A DNA stretch of 64,000 bases from positions 1 to 64,000 of the forward strand of contig NZ_PJIR01000006.1 in NCBI RefSeq assembly GCF_002929355.1, in the 5' to 3' direction. The stretch's first letter is position 1, and every line of letters begins with the position of its first letter. The DNA comes from Arthrobacter sp. B0490. Lineage in GTDB: Bacteria; Actinomycetota; Actinomycetes; Actinomycetales; Micrococcaceae. Made by a program: the position numbers and the translations under genes. Shown here in pieces: positions 25,801 through 34,332 of the stretch. The notes under the pieces are model-generated. The model was not told the DNA's origin, searched no databases, and saw only the letters and a program-made list of their open reading frames with translations.

Positions 25801-26486
25801 GCTGGCTGTCCGCCGGACATGCCACGCTCCCCGTGAGGCTCGGCTACTTCCTTGCCGACTCCTGGCGCATGCATCCGCACCTGTGCGACGCCGTGTCCCG
25901 GCTGAGCTACGACGGAAAGCTCGACGCCGCCCCGGCGGCGGCGGAACGTCGGCTGGAGGGGCTGCCGGCCGGGGTCGACGTCGTCCTGGTCGACCACACC
26001 GGCAATGTCGTCGCCTCCGACGAGGAGGCTGCGGAGGTCGTCGCGCAGGTGCGCAAGCATCTGGGCCTGACCTGGCATCCCGGCGGAACCGAGCCGTCGA
26101 GGCCGCTGGCGCAGACCGACGTGCTGGTGGTCGCCGCCTACAACGCTCAGGTGCAGCGGATTCGTGCCGCACTCGACGCCGTGGATCTGCAGGACGTCCG
26201 GGTGGGGACGGTCGACAAGTTCCAGGGGCAGGAGGCCGCGGTGGTCCTCCTGAGCATGGCCTGCTCGTCGGTGTCGGAGGCGCCCCGCGGCGTGGAGTTC
26301 CTGCTGAACCGCAACCGTATCAATGTGGCCGTCTCGCGGGGCCAATGGCGTGCCGTCGTCATCCGCTCGCGCGAGCTGACGAACTTCATGCCGACCCGAC
26401 CGGCTGGTCTCGAGGAGCTCGGTGCCTTCATCGGGCTCGGTGCCGCGACGGGCTCGGCGGGGTCAGCCGCCGAGGTCCTCGCCTGA
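22866..26486 (+). CDS. TM0106-family RecB-like nuclease fused to SF1 helicase
   Basis: This 1206-aa protein has three parts. Residues 15-250 carry RecB/Cas4 nuclease motifs (GYADFL, WDTKLA, LLQLAAYG) plus C28 and C238-x2-C241-x2-C244, the cysteine pattern of a Cas4/AddB-type iron-sulphur site. Residues about 340-560 hold an RNase-H-like exonuclease with DFEGDP near 345. Residues about 815-1195 form an Upf1/DNA2-like SF1 helicase: GPPGTGKT near 827, DEAG near 930, GDPQQLPQ, VDKFQGQE and VAVSRG. It should process DNA or RNA-DNA ends in repair or defence. The exact role is unknown. Confidence 0.88.
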   Translation: MFLLDPIAPALQPDLVFSATDLVAASECEYRTLRILDEKLGRTPKASFAVDELQQLAGALGDVHELRVLDDLTARYGPWDVKRKAGVYRVERGDTLDRAALLAKHEETAAVLTAGADVVFQATFFDGEFLGYADFLVRRPAEDEYAGRYAVWDTKLARHARVGALLQLAAYGDQLIRLGLEPAPQVTLVLGNLEHSVHSLTDLLPVYRERRDRFRALTAAHRAADATIAWGQGGVVHCGRCDYCAEQVTEHRDLLMIAGMTSSQRNKLITKGITTIDALAELPDAETRGPLVRLRDQARMQTGTAAVDGSRTFVKNDVEHTLGYKVLAEHTLAALPAPSKGDIFFDFEGDPLWQDPATKSWGLEYLFGVMEPADAGDAPVFRPFWAHSRRDERRAFLDFLEYVEKRRSAHPDLHIYHYAPYEKTALRTLSLRHGAGEDIVDDWLRSNLLVDLYATVRHSLRVSAASYSIKELEPLYMGDHLRTGDVADAGASVVAYAKYCAARDDGDEAGAATILASITDYNEYDCLSTLRLRDWLLQLPRPDAPEGADHSGGGHGARTKPEPKPADEPTPDEIRLRDYLAQRAADRPTAEDQAIAMVAAATGYHRRERKQFWWEHFDRLENDRDSWSDQRDVFVVESATVLEDWAKATPKARTESRTIRLRGVPADGSDVRPGSKWFRMYDAPVPDGVQVPTDSTLGRGGCFGTVVERVEADPDAPGRTLITVTEKSSSNVPPYRQLPAALTPDQPVPTASLEAALAELANTVGAALPDLPRHPGLDILQRSTPRLATRDTLPVVTHDDDGQADYVTAVTDAVLGLDSSYLAVQGPPGTGKTYVGSRVIARLVEQGWKVGVVAQSHAVVEHFLATAVDAGVDPKRIGKKLQQEHPVPWPHTSDGAISTLLAGDGGCLIGGTSWFMTGKLVPPGSLDLLVIDEAGQFSLANTLAVSRASSRLMLLGDPQQLPQVTQGSHPEPVDESALGWLSAGHATLPVRLGYFLADSWRMHPHLCDAVSRLSYDGKLDAAPAAAERRLEGLPAGVDVVLVDHTGNVVASDEEAAEVVAQVRKHLGLTWHPGGTEPSRPLAQTDVLVVAAYNAQVQRIRAALDAVDLQDVRVGTVDKFQGQEAAVVLLSMACSSVSEAPRGVEFLLNRNRINVAVSRGQWRAVVIRSRELTNFMPTRPAGLEELGAFIGLGAATGSAGSAAEVLA

Positions 26487-26545
26487 CGACTGACCCGGAA
26501 GCCTAGGCTGGGTCTGACCACCAGCCCGCCAGCACAGGGAGAACC

Positions 26546-26869
26546 ATGACCTACGAACTCCGCACGTACACCGCATCACCCGGCAAGATGGACGCCCTGA
26601 TGGACCGGTTCCGCGACTCCACGATCAACCTGTTCATCGAGCACAACATGAAGAGCCTGGGCTACTGGACGCCGGTCGACTCCCCCGATGTCCTCGTCTA
26701 CCTGCTCGAACACGACGGCGATCCGAAGGCGAACTGGACGGCGTTCGGCACGGACCAGCGCTGGATCGACGCGAAGTCCGCATCGGAGAACGACGGGCCG
26801 CTCGCTGCGAAGATCGAGTCCGTGATGCTGGAAGCGACCGACCTCTATCCGATCGCTGTCGCCCGGTAA
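26546..26869 (+). CDS. NIPSNAP family protein
   Basis: The 107-aa protein starts MTYELRTYTASPGKMDAL and is a ferredoxin-like alpha-beta barrel dimer typical of NIPSNAP/Dabb small proteins. Biochemical functions are poorly known; some bind or modify small hydrophobic substrates. GGGAGAACC precedes the ATG. It stands alone between the helicase gene and the SARP regulator, and its neighbours give no hint of function. Confidence 0.8.
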   Translation: MTYELRTYTASPGKMDALMDRFRDSTINLFIEHNMKSLGYWTPVDSPDVLVYLLEHDGDPKANWTAFGTDQRWIDAKSASENDGPLAAKIESVMLEATDLYPIAVAR

Positions 26870-27032
26870 GCCGTCGACCGGTTGACAGTTCACCGCGCTG
26901 AAGGGTGGAAGGTGGCCACTTCCGGGCGCCGATGGGAGTGCACTCCGGGTCACGCGCCACACCGGTGCCAGGTGTGCGTCATGAGCGCCCCGGGCCGTTC
27001 CGCCCCGCAGTCCCGCGGATCTACAGTGGGGC

Positions 27033-28811
27033 ATGGCCGGGATCGTCATCCAGCTTCTCGGGCCTCCCTCCATCACCTCCGCCGATGGAGAGGGCCGTCA
27101 GCCGCGTGGCCGGAAGTCCTGGGGCCTGCTCGCCCACCTCCTCCTGCACGCGACCCCGACCGCCCGCAGCCAGCTCGCGGCCCTGCTCTTCGCCCGCGCT
27201 GATGATCCGCTCGGAGCCCTCCGCTGGCACCTCGCCGACCTGCGGCGCGTCCTCGCACCGGGTGCCGTCCTCGGCGGGAACCCCGTCACCCTCACCTTGC
27301 CGCCGGGGTTCCGGCTCGACACCGACCTCGGCGCAGAGCCCTTGGCCGAGGTCCCCGCCGAACTGCTCGACGGGCTCGACTTCACGGACCACCCGCCCTT
27401 CGACGCCTGGCTGACCATGGAGCGGCACCGGCTGCGGCACGCCGTGGAGACGCTCGTCTACGAGGGTGGGCTGGCGGCACTCGCCGACGGCGACACCGCG
27501 ACAGCGGTCCGGCTCGGCGCCCGGGCGGTGGAGCTCGATCCGCTCAACGCCGACTTCCACGCCCTGCTGGTCCGCTCACTCGTGGCGGCGGGTGACCGCG
27601 CTGCCGCACGAACCGCTGCCGCCCACTGCGGGGACGTCTTCGAGGAACAGCTCGGCATGGGCCTGCCCGCCGAGGTACAGCACGCCCTGGCCGCCCCGGA
27701 CACGAGCACGGCCGGTCTTCCCGCGACGCCCACCGCCGTCGGGTCCTACCTCGAGGCCGCGCAGGCCTGCCTCTCGGCCGGCGCGACCGCCACCGCCCTG
27801 ACGCACCTCCGGGTCGCCGGAAACCTGGCGGAGCGCCTCGGGGACCGGACCCTGCAGGCGGAAGCCCTGCTCGGCCTGGCCGGAGCGCTCATCCACGGCG
27901 CGGGCGGCCGCGGTGCGGAAGTCGCAGATCTGCTGCACCGCGTCCTGTCCCTGACCGGCGATGGTCCGCCGGCCATCCGGTCGGCGGCCTTCCGCGAGCT
28001 CGGCTTCCTCGCCGTGCAGCGCGGCTTCCCCGACAGCGGAGCCCGATGGCTGGCCCGGGCGACGGCTGCTGCCGAGGGGTTCCCCGACGAACGGGCCCGG
28101 GCGCTCGGCGTGACCGGGATGCTCGCGACCGATACCGCAGACTACCCCGGCGCCGTCGTCGCCCTCGAGGAATCGGTGCGCCTCAGCGCCGGACTTGGGC
28201 GGCCGCGACAGGAGGCCTTCTCGCGGGCCATGCTCGGCCGGGTCCATCTTCTGACCGGGCACCGTGATCGTGCCGCCGTCGAGCTCGACACGGTCATGGC
28301 GCTCGTCGCCGGCGAGCACTGGACCGCGTTCACGCCCTTCGTGGAAGCCCTCCGCAGCGAGGTGCACCTCGCCACCGGGGACGACTCCGTGGCCGAGGAC
28401 ATGGCGGACCACGCGATGGCCCTCGCGGCATCGTTCGGCGACCGCTGCTACCTCGACGCCGCGGCCCACGCGAAGGCGCAGGTGCTGCTCGCGCGCGGGG
28501 ACACCGGGGCCGCGAGCACCTGGATCCGACGCGGCGTGCAGCCCAATCCCTGGTACCGCTGGTTCCGCGGCCGTAATCTCGACCTCGCGAGCACGGCGGC
28601 CCTTGCCACCGACCCGCAGCAGGCGCTGGTGTTCGCACGGGAGCTCGGAGAACGGTCGAGCCGGTACGGGCATCGCGAACTCGCGGTCCGCGCCTACTCC
28701 GCGCGTGCGGCGCTCGGGGACGAGGCCGTGTTGCCGGCCATGACGCTGCTGGCGCGGCGCATCGACAACCCTCTGCTGACGGAGGACCTCGCCGCTCGCC
28801 ACCACCTGTAG
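27033..28811 (+). CDS. SARP/BTAD-type transcriptional regulator with TPR region
   Basis: The 592-aa protein begins with a winged-helix domain (VIQLLGPPSITSADG, about residues 1-95). A bacterial transcriptional activation domain follows (about 100-230, including DLDFTDHP-like and ALVERDPLNADFHALL-like helices). A long helical repeat region of about 360 residues completes it. SARP proteins usually activate nearby genes. The methyltransferase gene 122 bp downstream on the same strand is the obvious partner. There is no NB-ARC ATPase, unlike large streptomycete SARPs. Confidence 0.78.
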   Translation: MAGIVIQLLGPPSITSADGEGRQPRGRKSWGLLAHLLLHATPTARSQLAALLFARADDPLGALRWHLADLRRVLAPGAVLGGNPVTLTLPPGFRLDTDLGAEPLAEVPAELLDGLDFTDHPPFDAWLTMERHRLRHAVETLVYEGGLAALADGDTATAVRLGARAVELDPLNADFHALLVRSLVAAGDRAAARTAAAHCGDVFEEQLGMGLPAEVQHALAAPDTSTAGLPATPTAVGSYLEAAQACLSAGATATALTHLRVAGNLAERLGDRTLQAEALLGLAGALIHGAGGRGAEVADLLHRVLSLTGDGPPAIRSAAFRELGFLAVQRGFPDSGARWLARATAAAEGFPDERARALGVTGMLATDTADYPGAVVALEESVRLSAGLGRPRQEAFSRAMLGRVHLLTGHRDRAAVELDTVMALVAGEHWTAFTPFVEALRSEVHLATGDDSVAEDMADHAMALAASFGDRCYLDAAAHAKAQVLLARGDTGAASTWIRRGVQPNPWYRWFRGRNLDLASTAALATDPQQALVFARELGERSSRYGHRELAVRAYSARAALGDEAVLPAMTLLARRIDNPLLTEDLAARHHL

Positions 28812-28933
28812 GAGAAGAGCCCGCTGGAAGGCGATGCCGTCACACGCCCGTGCACACGGCCGGCGAGAACACTGGTGCCGTCAGACACCGGGCGGACACG
28901 CCGCCCGGACCCAGCACAGGAACAGGAACCACC

Positions 28934-29770
28934 ATGACCGATACGACCACCACCACCGACGCGGACAGGGCGCTGAAGGCCAAGCACCGCGCCATGTGGG
29001 CGCAGGGCGACTACGCCGCCGTCGCGTCCGACATCATCCCGAGCCTCGGCGTGGACCTCGTCGGCGCGCTCGGCATCACCCGGGGCCAGCACGTCCTCGA
29101 CGTCGCGGCCGGGACGGGCAACGCGGCCATCCCCGCGGCGGAGCGCGGGGCGACCGTCACGGCGTCGGACCTGACCCCTGAACTCCTCGACATCGGGCAG
29201 CAGATTGCGCAGCAGCGCGGCGTGACCCTCGACTGGCGCGTTGCCGACGCCGAGGCCCTCCCCTTCGACTCGGGGGCCTTCGACACCGTGATGTCCTGTG
29301 TGGGCGTCATGTTCGCGCCGCATCACCAGCTCACGGCCAACGAGCTGGCGCGGGTCTGCCGGTCCGGCGGCAGTATCGGCCTGATCAACTGGACGCCCGA
29401 GGGATTCATCGGGCAAATGTTCGCCACGATGAAGCCGTACGCACCGCCGCCGCCTCCCGGGGCGCAGCCTCCGCCGCTGTGGGGCAACGAGGACCACGTC
29501 CGGTCGCTCCTCGAGGGTCAGGTGAGGGATCTGCGGGCCGAGCGGCGGGTCGTGCGGGTGGACCAGTTCGGGTCGCCGGAGGAGTTCGTGAACTACTTCA
29601 AGTCGAAGTACGGGCCCACGATCAGCGTCTACAAGTTCATCGGTGACGACGCGGAGAAGGCGGCAGCGCTCGACGCCGACCTGACGGCGCTCGTCACCCG
29701 GTTCAGCGCCGGCACGGGCAGCACTGCCGTGGACTGGGAGTACTTGCTGGTCACGGCCAAGCGGAACTGA
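28934..29770 (+). CDS. SAM-dependent class I methyltransferase
   Basis: The 278-aa protein has the SAM-binding motif I VLDVAAGTGNAA near residues 54-65, an acidic motif II (TASDLTP) and VADAEALPF, as in the UbiE/Coq5-like Methyltransf_11 fold. The ATG after AGGAACC at 28934 was chosen. The acceptor is unknown. The preceding SARP regulator suggests it is regulator-controlled and could modify a secondary metabolite or a lipid. A strong hairpin follows, so the unit ends here. Confidence 0.82.
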   Translation: MTDTTTTTDADRALKAKHRAMWAQGDYAAVASDIIPSLGVDLVGALGITRGQHVLDVAAGTGNAAIPAAERGATVTASDLTPELLDIGQQIAQQRGVTLDWRVADAEALPFDSGAFDTVMSCVGVMFAPHHQLTANELARVCRSGGSIGLINWTPEGFIGQMFATMKPYAPPPPPGAQPPPLWGNEDHVRSLLEGQVRDLRAERRVVRVDQFGSPEEFVNYFKSKYGPTISVYKFIGDDAEKAAALDADLTALVTRFSAGTGSTAVDWEYLLVTAKRN

Positions 29771-29795
29771 AATCCGGCAGCACTTCGCACAGGAT

Positions 29796-29828
29796 GACGA
29801 TGCCCGGCACACTGTGCCGGGCATCGTC
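29796..29828. terminator. Perfect hairpin after the methyltransferase
   Basis: A 15-bp perfect stem beginning GACGATGCCCGGCAC, with a 3-nt loop, lies 25 bp after the stop codon. It is a strong terminator-like structure. Confidence 0.75.
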
Positions 29829-29930
29829 CGCGCGACGGGCACCTTCCGCCAGGTGCGCCGCCGGCCCGACCCTTGACAGGGCGATGCAGCCACCCCATAT
29901 TCGGCGTGTACCTCGAGCGAAGGAGCGACA

Positions 29931-30269
29931 GTGCACACCCCAGATCCCCGCGACACCTTGGCGCAACGGCTCCGGGACCTCCTGGCCCCGCACCGGAACG
30001 TGCGCGAGGTACGGATGTTCGGCCTCCAGTCCTTTCTGGTCGACGACCGGCTGGCGGTCGGTGCCGGTCGGGACGGCGACCTGCTCGTCCGCACTGATCC
30101 CGCCGAGTACGACGAACTGCTGGAGCGCGGCGGGATACCGGCGCAGATGGGCGGCGACCGACCCATGGGCAAGGGATGGCTCACCGTGCCGAGCCGGATC
30201 ATCGGTGACGAAGCGGACCTCGCGTTCTGGCTCCGGAAAGGCATCGGCTCCCGCGGCATACCGGGCTGA
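29931..30269 (+). CDS. TfoX/Sxy N-terminal domain protein
   Basis: The 112-aa protein starts at GTG after GCGAAGGAG. It carries the TfoX-N fold signature VREVRMFGLQSFLVDDRLAVG and a C-terminal FWLRKGI. In gamma-proteobacteria Sxy activates competence genes. Actinobacterial single-domain members are common and of unknown function. No competence genes are nearby. Confidence 0.8.
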   Translation: MHTPDPRDTLAQRLRDLLAPHRNVREVRMFGLQSFLVDDRLAVGAGRDGDLLVRTDPAEYDELLERGGIPAQMGGDRPMGKGWLTVPSRIIGDEADLAFWLRKGIGSRGIPG

Positions 30270-30286
30270 GCCGCCCACCGGACGGG

Positions 30287-30703
30287 TCAGCGCGGCCTCC
30301 GGTCCCGCCAGGCCGCCGTCGACCACAGTGCCCACAACACCAGGACGGGCTGGAAGAAGAGGCGGATGAGCCGGGAGGTGTCGGTATCGAGGCCAAAAGC
30401 GCTCACGCCGTCGACGTACTGGGCGATGTTGCCGGGGAAGACCGCGACGAAGAACGCCGCGACCACCCAGCCGACGAGCACGCGGCGCCTGCCGGCGAGA
30501 ACCAGGGCGGCGCCGAGCACCAGTTCCACGACGCCGGACGCCACCACCACGAGATCCGTGTCGAGCGGCAGCCAGGCGGGGACCTGCGCAGCGAACTCCG
30601 ACCGCGCGAACGTCAGATGGGCGGCACCCGCGAACAAGAGGAAGGCCCCGAGCACCACGCGGGCGGCGGTACGGACCGGCGAGGTGCGCGCTGGAGACGT
30701 CAT
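30287..30703 (-). CDS. DoxX-like membrane protein
   Basis: The 138-aa protein has four predicted helices and the DoxX-like pattern (LLFAGAAHLTFAR, then FPGNIAQYVDG). These small membrane proteins are linked to redox stress and thiol homeostasis in some actinobacteria. The gene is convergent with the TfoX gene, 17 bp away, and divergent from the X25-domain gene. Confidence in the family is good; the physiological role is unknown. Confidence 0.75.
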   Translation of the reverse strand: MTSPARTSPVRTAARVVLGAFLLFAGAAHLTFARSEFAAQVPAWLPLDTDLVVVASGVVELVLGAALVLAGRRRVLVGWVVAAFFVAVFPGNIAQYVDGVSAFGLDTDTSRLIRLFFQPVLVLWALWSTAAWRDRRPR

Positions 30704-30883
30704 TCAGCGCACAATAGCCGCAGAACGCAGGACTCGGCTAAAGTCAGGGTGCTGTCGTCCGCAGTCCCCAGCACCGTCGAGCCCGCCCGGGGAGGAATCC
30801 ATCCCGTGGGATGTCCTCCGCCAGGTCGGAGAAATGCAGGGACGGAACGGCAGATTGCCGCCCGCCCCACGAAGGAGACCGCC

Positions 30884-31759
30884 ATGGCCCCCCGGAACAG
30901 CACCAATGACCGACTGCGCACCACCCTCGCCCTGCTCGCCGCCCACCAGGCCGCGGGCACCGTCGTCGCCCCCAGTGAACTGATGGCGCAGGCCGTGGCC
31001 GAGGTCCCGTTCGACGAGAAGGAATCCGAACTCCTGGCCGGCGGTGTCCCCCGCGGCTTCAAGGCCCTGACGACGGCGACGTCGAAGCTCGTCAAGGCCG
31101 GCTGGCTCGTCAAGGGCCGCAGCGGTTGGACCGCCACGGACGAGGGTGTCCGCGCGGTCCGCGCCTTCACGGACTCCGACCACTTCGTGAACGCCATGAT
31201 CAGCGGCGCCCCGGTGCCCGAGGTGGCTCCCGACGCTCCCGTGCACGCACCCGTGGCTCCCGAGCAGCTCGGCGAGGAGGCCCAGGCAGCGCAGGCCGCC
31301 GAGATCGAGGTCGATCCGACCGAGGTCGCTCAGGCGAAGGCCGCGCTCGCCGAGGACCCCACGCCCCCGGACGTCACGCCGACCCTCGAGCTGGTTCCCG
31401 ATGCCGCACCGTCCGCGGGTGCGTCCGACGGGGCTCCTTCCGACGACGCCTGGCACGACCAGCCCCAGTCCGTCGCCCTCTCCGGCGACTTCGACCCGCT
31501 GTTCGGCGAGGCCGGGCACTGGAGCTCCGACCTCCGCGAACTGCAGCTGACCTACGACGCCGCAGGGAACGTCTGGCTGCAGACCCTCGAGCTGCCGGCC
31601 GGCACCTACCAGTTCAAGATCCTCGTCAACGGCTCGTGGGAGGAGAACTACGGCCGCTTCGGCGTGCGCGACGGCGCCAACCACGAACTGCACCTGCTGT
31701 CCGACACGTCGGTGACCTTCCGGTTCGACTTCGCGACCAAGGACATCGAGACCTCCTAG
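30884..31759 (+). CDS. Winged-helix-like protein fused to a pullulanase-type X25 domain
   Basis: Residues 1-95 of this 291-aa protein are helical with a winged-helix-like end (FKALTTATSKLVKAGWLVKG, then GWTATDEG). A Pro/Ala/Glu-rich linker spans about 100-185. Residues about 195-285 match the X25 module found before pullulanases: LTYDAAGNVWLQTLELPAG, FKILVNGSWEENYG and TSVTFRFD. There is no glycosidase domain or signal peptide. GAAGGAG precedes the ATG. X25/CBM48-like modules contact alpha-glucans, so a glycogen-linked cytoplasmic role is inferred. The DNA-binding reading of the N-terminus is tentative. Confidence 0.7.
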   Translation: MAPRNSTNDRLRTTLALLAAHQAAGTVVAPSELMAQAVAEVPFDEKESELLAGGVPRGFKALTTATSKLVKAGWLVKGRSGWTATDEGVRAVRAFTDSDHFVNAMISGAPVPEVAPDAPVHAPVAPEQLGEEAQAAQAAEIEVDPTEVAQAKAALAEDPTPPDVTPTLELVPDAAPSAGASDGAPSDDAWHDQPQSVALSGDFDPLFGEAGHWSSDLRELQLTYDAAGNVWLQTLELPAGTYQFKILVNGSWEENYGRFGVRDGANHELHLLSDTSVTFRFDFATKDIETS

Positions 31760-31773
31760 GCCCTGATCCCCTC

Positions 31774-31811
31774 GGCCCCGCCTGCTGCCCTTTCGGGTGG
31801 CGGGCGGGGCC
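31774..31811. terminator. Hairpin after the X25-domain gene
   Basis: GGCCCCGCC pairs with GGCGGGGCC, with additional inner pairing around a CCCTTTCGGG loop, starting 14 bp after the stop. Likely terminator. A similar CCGGGTGGCGACGGGG-type structure occurs at 44434-44464. Confidence 0.65.
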
Positions 31812-31931
31812 GTCGTCGTTCCGGCTTTTCGACCCTCGATGAGCGTGTCGCTCCGAAACACGCCGCTCGTCGTGCCGGCCGACCGGAAGAACCAGGAACG
31901 ACGGCGGCTGCCGCGGCGGGGCCGTCGTCGT

Positions 31932-33461
31932 CTACCGCCGATCGACCAGCGACATCGAGGCACGGCCCGACGACGGCAGGGCCTCCGACCGCAGGATCTG
32001 CAGAGCCATGAGGCAGGTGGCCTGGCCCTCGAGCGAGGTGAGGGACACCCGCAGCAGGCCCTCGAGCTTCCCGAGGCGCTGGGCCAGCGTGTTGCGATGG
32101 ATGAACAGCTTCGCCGCCGTCCGTCCGGGCTGCGCATCGTGCTCGAGGAACGCCTCCAGGGTGCCGAGCAGGTCGACGGAATGCGCGTTGTCGTACTCGA
32201 GGACCGGCGCCAGGAGCCGGTGGGCACCCGCTCGCGCACCGGAGGAGGCCGTCGAGGCGATCAGGGCGCGGATGCCGAGATCCGGTGCGCGCACGGACGT
32301 CCGGACCTCCCCGACCATCGTCCCCGCCTGATGGATCCCCAGTCGCAGCTCGTCGATGCTGTGGCAGGGCCCCTTGAGCACGAGGGGCTGGTGCGGGAGC
32401 TCCCGGGCACACGCCGCGAGGAACCCGGCAGCAGCTCCTTCGGCGTCCGCGCCGTCGAGCGGCCCCTGCGCGAAGGCGTACAGGATGCCCACCCGGACCT
32501 GCACACGCACGTCGAGGAAGCGGGACTGCAACAGGAGGCGGATCCGCCAGGCGTTGGAGAGGTTCCGGCGTCCCGCGGTCGCCGCCAGCACGAGCGTGGG
32601 CTCGTCAATGCCCAGGCCGGTGGACCGGAAGGTCGAGGTGAACTCCTCGAGGGCGACACCGGCCCAGTCGGGCACCTGATCGAGCAGGGTCTCGAGTTCA
32701 CGTTCCTTGTGCGTGGTGGTGTGCAGCGCGGTCTGCAGCTGCACGGCGATGATCGACGCCGCCGGCGCGAGCAGCGTCGCCACGGGGTGGTCCGACGTCG
32801 CCTCCCGCACGATCAGCTGGAACGAGTCGCCGCTGCCCATCGGCAGGGGGATGCTGCCCTGGCCGGCGCCCGGCACGTCCGTGAGGTCCGCGGCGGTCCA
32901 GACCGAGGCCGACGGCGAGCGCGCGATGACCACGCCCGCCGCGTCGACGATGGCGAGGGTGCCCTCGGCCGCCTGCGCGGCGGCGTCGAGCACCACCTGC
33001 AGATGTGACCCGGAGGCCGCGAGCTGCGCACACTCCTGCGCCAGCTCCCAGGACCGGTTGACCGCGGTGAACCGCTCCACCTCGAGGACGTTCGTCACGT
33101 GGCGATGGACCTGCAGGAACGGGACCGACTGCGGGATCTCCAGGAGCGGCACGTCGAGGGCCGTCGCCGCCCGGACGAGCCCGGGCGGGATGAGCCGGTG
33201 CGCCGTCCCGGTGCCGAAGGCGATGGCGGCCACCCGCACGCGGACGAGTCGCTCCACGTAGGCGGTCCACGTCCGCTGGTCCTCGATGTTCAGGCCGATC
33301 CCGTTGGTCAGCAGGACGACGTTGCTACTGAGGAACGGCGTCGGATCGATGGTCTCCGCGGGGGCGCACCAGCTGATGTCCCAGCCCAGCCGTTCCACCG
33401 ACGACGGCGTGTGGAGGCGCAGTTGAAGGGCATCGGCGGCCAGCAGATCGGCGACGATCAT
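31932..33461 (-). CDS. PucR family transcriptional regulator
   Basis: This 509-aa regulator has an N-terminal PucR sensor domain (about 1-120), a GGDEF-like/CdaR middle, and a C-terminal HTH_30 helix-turn-helix (AKLFIHRNTLAQRLGKLEGL). PucR proteins often activate operons for purines, amino acids or amides in response to a substrate. AGGAGG precedes the ATG. It diverges from the pxpA-BCCP-BC-pxpB-pxpC operon across a 93-bp gap and is the likely activator of that operon. Confidence 0.83.
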   Translation of the reverse strand: MIVADLLAADALQLRLHTPSSVERLGWDISWCAPAETIDPTPFLSSNVVLLTNGIGLNIEDQRTWTAYVERLVRVRVAAIAFGTGTAHRLIPPGLVRAATALDVPLLEIPQSVPFLQVHRHVTNVLEVERFTAVNRSWELAQECAQLAASGSHLQVVLDAAAQAAEGTLAIVDAAGVVIARSPSASVWTAADLTDVPGAGQGSIPLPMGSGDSFQLIVREATSDHPVATLLAPAASIIAVQLQTALHTTTHKERELETLLDQVPDWAGVALEEFTSTFRSTGLGIDEPTLVLAATAGRRNLSNAWRIRLLLQSRFLDVRVQVRVGILYAFAQGPLDGADAEGAAAGFLAACARELPHQPLVLKGPCHSIDELRLGIHQAGTMVGEVRTSVRAPDLGIRALIASTASSGARAGAHRLLAPVLEYDNAHSVDLLGTLEAFLEHDAQPGRTAAKLFIHRNTLAQRLGKLEGLLRVSLTSLEGQATCLMALQILRSEALPSSGRASMSLVDRR

Positions 33462-33554
33462 GGGGTCCTCCTGTGTGCATCTGCACTCCGAGGGGGGAGA
33501 AGCGAGGGCGAGCGCCCACTATATCCACCCGCGGACGGTCTCTAGGGTTGTCGC

Positions 33555-34298
33555 ATGACGGACGTCACAAACCGGCGCGGGACGCCGATGATCAATTCGG
33601 ACATGGGCGAGTCGCTCGGGCTGCATTCCTTCGGCAACGATCCTGCCCTCCTCGAGACCGTGGACGCCATCAACGTGGCGTGCGGCTTCCACTCGGGAGA
33701 CCCGGACACGATGGCGGAGACGGTCGCCGCGGCGCAGGCAAAGGGCGTGCTGATCGGCGCGCATCCCGGGCTTCCGGACCTCGTGGGGTTCGGGCGGCGC
33801 GAGATGAAGCTGTCCCCGCAGGAGGTGGAGCACCTGATGCTCTACCAGGTGGGTGCGCTCACCGCCTTCCTGCGGCGCGAGGGCGCCGTCCTCAACCACA
33901 TCAAGCCGCACGGCTCCCTCTACGGCATGCTCGCCCGGGACGCGGATCTCATGAGGGGAGCCGCCCGGGTGGCGCAGCTCTTCGACGTATCTGTCTACGG
34001 GATCGCCGGCACCGCCCACCAGAGCGTGTGCGAGGAACTCGGTGTGCCCTTCGTGGCCGAACTGTACGTGGACCTCAACTACGGGCCTGCCGGCGAACTC
34101 CTCATCCAGCGCCGGCCGGAGCCGACGGACCCGACCGCGGCGGCGCGCCGCGTGACGCGTGCCCTCGCGGACGGCGTCGTCGAGGCCTCCGACGGCACGC
34201 TCCTCACCATCCCGTTCGACAGCATCTGCGTGCACTCCGACGCCCCCAACTCCCCCGAGGTGGCGGCAGCAGTCCGCTCCGCCCTCGATTCTCTCTGA
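33555..34298 (+). CDS. pxpA: 5-oxoprolinase subunit A (LamB/YcsF family)
   Basis: The 247-aa TIM-barrel-like protein has the family opening INSDMGESLG, followed by ACGFHSGDPDTM and GAHPGLPDLVGFGRR. PxpA works with PxpB and PxpC to open 5-oxoproline with ATP. It heads a five-gene operon that also holds BCCP and biotin carboxylase. The ATG at 33555 has only a weak AGGG box; an in-frame ATG at 33588, directly at the conserved core, is an alternative. Here it may act on a related cyclic amide. Confidence 0.85.
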   Translation: MTDVTNRRGTPMINSDMGESLGLHSFGNDPALLETVDAINVACGFHSGDPDTMAETVAAAQAKGVLIGAHPGLPDLVGFGRREMKLSPQEVEHLMLYQVGALTAFLRREGAVLNHIKPHGSLYGMLARDADLMRGAARVAQLFDVSVYGIAGTAHQSVCEELGVPFVAELYVDLNYGPAGELLIQRRPEPTDPTAAARRVTRALADGVVEASDGTLLTIPFDSICVHSDAPNSPEVAAAVRSALDSL

Positions 34299-34332
34299 CC
34301 TTCCAGCTTCCATCCCACCCGAAAGGACCCCC

